Assembly (NCBI RefSeq): GCF_050436995.1
Contig: NC_134776.1
Span: 15,665,001 to 15,729,000, forward strand
From: Anticarsia gemmatalis
Lineage: Eukaryota > Arthropoda > Insecta > Lepidoptera > Erebidae
Direction of reading: 5' to 3'
Length of the DNA: 64,000 nt
In this document: piece after piece, positions 59,915 to 64,000 of the stretch
Numbering within the stretch: position 1 is the first letter of the stretch
How the letters are laid out: each line of letters starts with the position of its first letter
The notes under the pieces: model-generated
The model's input: only the letters and a program-made list of their open reading frames with translations
Databases searched by the model: none
Told to the model about the DNA's origin: nothing
Made by a program: the position numbers and the translations under genes

Positions 59915-60350
59915 ATGTGGTGGCTAAATTTCTTTGTAACGTTAGTCTTTCTCGCGCTGGTGGACGCTAGACGAGAAATGTCTCGGGACCGAAGCAATGA
60001 GGAAGAGGAAGATACTCAGGTTCACGAGAAAAAGAAAGTGCTTGACTACCGTCCACCGACAACTACGATCACATCGCCCGTAGGAGAGGCTGTTGTTGAA
60101 AAGTTTGTGGAAACTCTTATCTCAAGTGAACGATACCTGAAAATGATAGAAACTGTTGAAAGAAAATTAAATCATCTGGACACCACCGTCCACGAAAGAA
60201 CCAACAGTATATTGAAGTATTTGTCTGAAATGCTCAGAGTGCTGAAGACTTCATCACCTGACATCATCGAAAATTCTCTGAAAACTGTAAAATCTGATTT
60301 GGAGAAGTTACATGCGTCTTTGGCACGTAGCAGTGCTCCAACGATGCGCG
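59915..60350 (+). CDS. First coding exon of a secreted coiled-coil protein (partial)
   Basis: 145 codons plus one base are followed by a donor GTACGT at 60351. Residues 1-18 (MWWLNFFVTLVFLALVDA) are a classic signal peptide with likely cleavage before RRE. Residues 19-50 are highly charged, with a run of Glu. Residues 56-140 are helical and heptad-like (VVEKFVETLISSERYLKMI, then VERKLNHLDTTVHERTNSIL), predicting an oligomerising coiled coil. It is too orderly to be random. I do not recognise it. A secreted fibrinogen-domain protein would fit this layout, but no such domain is visible before the window ends. Sequence just before the ATG (cttcacag) could be a splice acceptor, so an upstream non-coding exon is possible. 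The gene runs divergently from ACADM, 2.5 kb away. Confidence 0.72.
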
Positions 60351-63300
60351 GTACGTAATTCAGCTTTCTTTTAATTAGCCCTTCACCATGTCGCTCTGCT
60401 GAGCAAATACTTCTCCTCTTTCCTTCCAAATCTGTCTGTCTTAGTGTAGTAAAATTATAATAAAGTGGCACAGGGTGGATGGAATTTTACCCGAATTCGT
60501 ATTTTGTGTGTTACAAAACCAATCATTTAAGATAGTAAGTAAATATGTGTGTCCATTTTTGTCATGCATAACCACAAATCTCATTTGTAGTGACGTCATA
60601 GGTAAGTAAGTCTAGGCTTAGTCTTCATCATAATGGAGAATGTTAACAAATTTGGATTATTAGCTCTCCATATTCTCTGTTAAAAATAAAAAATACTAGT
60701 GAAAGAATTACTTTGATACGTCAATTAGTTTCCGATTTATAAGTAAAACAAGTTGTAACCGCTCGAATCGGTGTGACGTCATTGTACATTACGCTCAGTC
60801 TGGCTCACATAGTCTTTTTTAATAATATTTACTATTATTACACTTTACATGTAATAAGCAGACGAAAACACAACAAAATACTGCATAAGCTATTACATCT
60901 ACGGCTGTAGACTTGATATTAAGCGGGACGCGGCCCGCGCGGCATGGTGTACTATGACGTCATGCTGTTAGCGGGACTCGATATTTTTTGAAACTTTGAA
61001 TGCTTGTAAAATCAAAACTACTTGGTATTTTTGACTAAAACAAAAACTAGTTTTCATGTACATGTACAGGCTTTACTGAGTCAAAATTTCAAGCGATTTG
61101 GCATACCTAGTAACATTCTCCATTATATGTGACATACTTCTTTAAGTGACATGGCTTAAACAGTCTGGAAAGGCAAAAGGATGCTCCGTTTCTTGGTCTC
61201 AGCGAAGGGGAAAAAGTGATTTTAAGACAGCATAGCCTTAATCGACGTATAAAGCTTCATTAAGAAGTAAACATGCCGGCGGTGGCTGCTTAGGCGTGAG
61301 TTTGCCGTCGGAATGCTCTCCGTCACCCGGCCATTCCAATGCTCGATGGCTCTCGCCGACTATTTGTTGTACCTACAGAAATTATTATTCCGTACTTTTA
61401 TCTTGGATACCAACAATAAAAACCATATCTGCGAGAATGTGCTGCATATATGCAAGATATAATGGAGAGAGAAGAAAGCCTCAGTTCTCAAACGATCGCA
61501 TTTAATGAGTTTGCCAACATCCTGCGGCCTGCTCAGAATGTAGAGCTGTTAAGGCGAGTTGAGTTTTTTAATACCTCCTGATTAAATTGAATCACTTAGT
61601 CCATAATATCAAAAGTTGCGAAATTAAATACCGTTCGCTTCCGCGAAAATGCGAAACAATACTAACATTATTTTAGATTACCTTGTTCCGACGGGATGTA
61701 AGAATTAGTTAACTTGAAATTTCCTTGGTCCCACACTGATTCATTCTGAAATACCTAGGTACTGTGAATTACTTCAAAAAATTATATGCGCCAATTCTTG
61801 CAAGTGAATTTGACAATGCTATCGGACGCGCTATTTTGCTTACCGTGAAAGAATGGGAGCCATGAATCTGTCTGTAAGCACCTGAATGATACGCAATGCA
61901 TTTAGCATGTACTGGCAATCAGATTTTCATACAAAATTTATCGATGACAGGTCGGTTGTCGGTAGTCGATAGTAATAGAGAATTGAGCTACCGATCGTTG
62001 GTTTTTATACGTCGCAGCCACTACGATGAAGTTGTTAACAGGCTCAGAGCCTTAGACGACCTCTCGAACCTAGGGAAATATCGCGTAATAATCGTTAAAG
62101 GCCAGAAGGTATGTTATGGATGCTATAGATTATCTAAAGTCAATATCACCAATGCGCTTTCTCGTATCCTAATCACGCCGTGTGCCGGTACCGTTGTCGC
62201 GTCTGAGCTGCTGAGTAAATTAATATATTTTACCTATACTAGTAGTAGTAGCGTCATGGAGCCCGAATGTCTGATCTACGCCTGTCGTGGCCGTGTAAAA
62301 GGTCAACGCATGAATATGGCCATCCAACATAGCACGTATATGGTCAACAGCGATGTGGACAATGCCGACAATGCTCTGTATATTAGACAGACACGTAGAT
62401 GAACTTGTCTGACAAACAGTCTTACCGCAGGGTGTAGTATTATAATAGCCTGGGTAACTGGGTTGTGGAGGTTCGATAGGCAGTCACTCGACGTAAAATA
62501 CCGGTATTCAGCTGCATCCGATGAGACTGGATGCCGACTCCAACATAGCTGAAAGAAAGAGTAGGCTAATAATGCATATGTAGATAAACCTCTCACTGTT
62601 TAAAAAATTAAAACATTTTAAGTATATTGTCACAGTTCTACCCTTGCACGTGCGGTGCTCTGCATAAATCCATCTTAGTTGTTTTACAAGAATAACTTTA
62701 TTTTATAACAATATCATTAGTCATTTCACACTCATCATAATATAATAACAACCTGTAAGAACCTGTAAAGGACAGTGTTTTGAGAAATATCATAAAACTA
62801 ATAATTGTTTCTAACTGAGCATTGAAGTAAACGATTGATTTCCTTATTATGCGGTAACAATATTTTCTTGTCGTAATGTCAATATTCACACCTGTGAGAT
62901 TCAAAAGAAAAAAAACTGGAAATAATAAGTACAAACCAAGTTCCATAAAATTACTATGTGACTAATGTAAAAAACATGTCTTTATGAAATTCCTGAAATT
63001 CGACGCGCCTTCTTATGCAATCGTTAAGCCTAAAATAAGTAGCAGTTAATTGCAGGATCTAAGTATTTAAATATATGTTTCTCTTAAATCTATCCATTGT
63101 CGTCGTAAACGTCTACGCCTAAACCAAAATATTGGAGCTGGAATCGAGGACAACGATGTCTTTAAATCTCACGTATTCCATAGTCACATTTTATCGTATG
63201 GTTAGTGATCATTAGTCAAAGTTGTCGCCGCCCAGTAGGCTTTAACATGGTTACACAATTGCTAACTTAATTGACAACAACCGTGATCGACATTTAAAAC

Positions 63301-63573
63301 GTAACCTCTGAAGCACGAAGCCGGTCAGCTCAAATACCACTATGCGTTCACTCATCTACGGCATGACCCAGCAGGTTTCCCAGCATTACCGACCGATGCA
63401 GCGCGTCTAGCTATGTGTCGCATTGTCTGATACTTGAGTTGTGGCTATAAAAATGCGCACAGCCTAGACACACACACGCTGTTATATTGGTGATGTTATG
63501 ACTCGTAACCGATGGTTATGTAAATAAAATGTACTTACCTTTCTACTGTAACTGCGAACGAAGCGATGGTAGT
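60351..63573. other. Presumed intron of the plus-strand secreted-protein gene
   Basis: I find no second exon of the gene. The stretch holds the inverted-repeat element 60630-61126. It also has a 507-nt open frame (61896-62402, plus) of unknown meaning, with no recognised motif and an overlapping long open frame on the opposite strand, so I do not call it a gene. Confidence 0.35.
60630..61126. mobile_element. Possible inverted-repeat element with CRE motifs
   Basis: ATAATGGAGAATGTTA at 60630-60645 is perfectly inverted at 61111-61126, bounding 497 bp. The interior contains two perfect palindromic CREs (TGACGTCA at 60774-60781 and 60955-60962); a third lies just outside at 60591-60598. It may be a foldback element or a regulatory block. 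It lies in the presumed first intron of the plus-strand secreted-protein gene. Confidence 0.45.
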
Positions 63574-63782
63574 TGACTGCCTCCGTGGCACAGTGGTTAA
63601 GATCACCACGGCGCTACAATTGCGTTGGGAGGTCGTGGATTCGATTCCCACACGGAACAACTATTTGTGTGATCCACAAATAATTGTTTCGGTTCTGGTT
63701 GTTCTTTGTGTCCGTTATTTGTATGTTTGTAAAAGTCCCCGCGACATAAGAGCAATTCGTTATGCGGGAGTTGTCTTATAGT
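63574..63782 (+). mobile_element. tRNA-derived SINE (copy 2)
   Basis: This has the same family layout: an A box region TGGCACAGTGG, a B box GATTCGATTCC near 63638, the GATCCACAAATAATTG segment, and a body ending GGGAGTTGTCTT. Point differences from the copy at 26068 show they are independent, fairly young insertions. Confidence 0.85.
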
Positions 63783-63846
63783 TTGTTAGGTTTGGTGTAA
63801 GTTACCATTATGGTGTGACTTATCCGTGATGAAGCCTTAAATATTA

Positions 63847-63988
63847 ACCCTCTTATTCATAATAATATTTGAAGTTATGAATGGCATTTAAAGTTTTGTT
63901 TCTTTCACTCGTGAAATGAAAAAGAGAGAACATATTATAGTAGTTTTTAACTAAAATAGGTTTATAGCGTGTTTATGAATAAGAGGGT
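63847..63988. mobile_element. MITE with ACCCTCTTATTCATAA ends, copy 2
   Basis: This 142-bp element has the same perfect 16-bp inverted ends as the copy at 32949 and about the same interior, with a few small indels. Confidence 0.85.
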
Positions 63989-64000
63989 AAGTATATACGT

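Overview
This is an AT-rich, intron-rich animal nuclear sequence and almost certainly lepidopteran (moth or butterfly). The one clearly recognisable gene is an insect-type mitochondrial medium-chain acyl-CoA dehydrogenase. The interspersed repeats are of kinds common in Lepidoptera: a tRNA-derived SINE with A and B boxes, LINE-like 3' tails starting with actagct..., and several foldback MITE families. There are no bacterial-style operons, rRNA genes or convincing free tRNA genes.

Layout. (1) Positions 1-28068: no exon I can support on either strand. This is probably the large first intron, or part of it, of a minus-strand gene whose first coding exon lies at 28069-28249. It carries several transposon copies, one ~1.1 kb hAT-like element with an internal 21-bp minisatellite (22015-23132), and an unusual number of monomeric nuclear-receptor sites (WAWNTAGGTCA), including a perfect Rev-DR2 site at 16228-16246. 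(2) Positions 31890-57416, minus strand: a complete medium-chain acyl-CoA dehydrogenase gene, reconstructed as ten coding positions giving 422 residues with a mitochondrial presequence. (3) Positions 59915-60350, plus strand: the first coding exon of a secreted, coiled-coil-rich protein whose remaining exons I cannot find before the window ends. The last two genes are arranged head to head.

The most interesting feature is in the dehydrogenase. Coding position 4, which spans residues 95-128, exists as four tandem versions at 44989-45089, 43975-44075, 43563-43666 and 41730-41830. All four are intact, have good splice sites, and share the same entry and exit phase. Including two versions, or none, shifts the frame and meets stop codons, so exactly one must be used. 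The duplicated segment encodes the helix that forms the floor of the acyl-chain pocket. The two residues known to set pocket depth in this family (Gln95 and Glu99 in mature mammalian numbering) differ between versions: Met/Glu, Ala/Gly, Met/Thr and Lys/Val. One locus may therefore make four dehydrogenases of different chain-length or substrate preference by exon choice. Two copies of the same foldback MITE (40198-40382 and 45298-45517) sit just outside the two ends of the exon cluster and could pair across it in the pre-mRNA.
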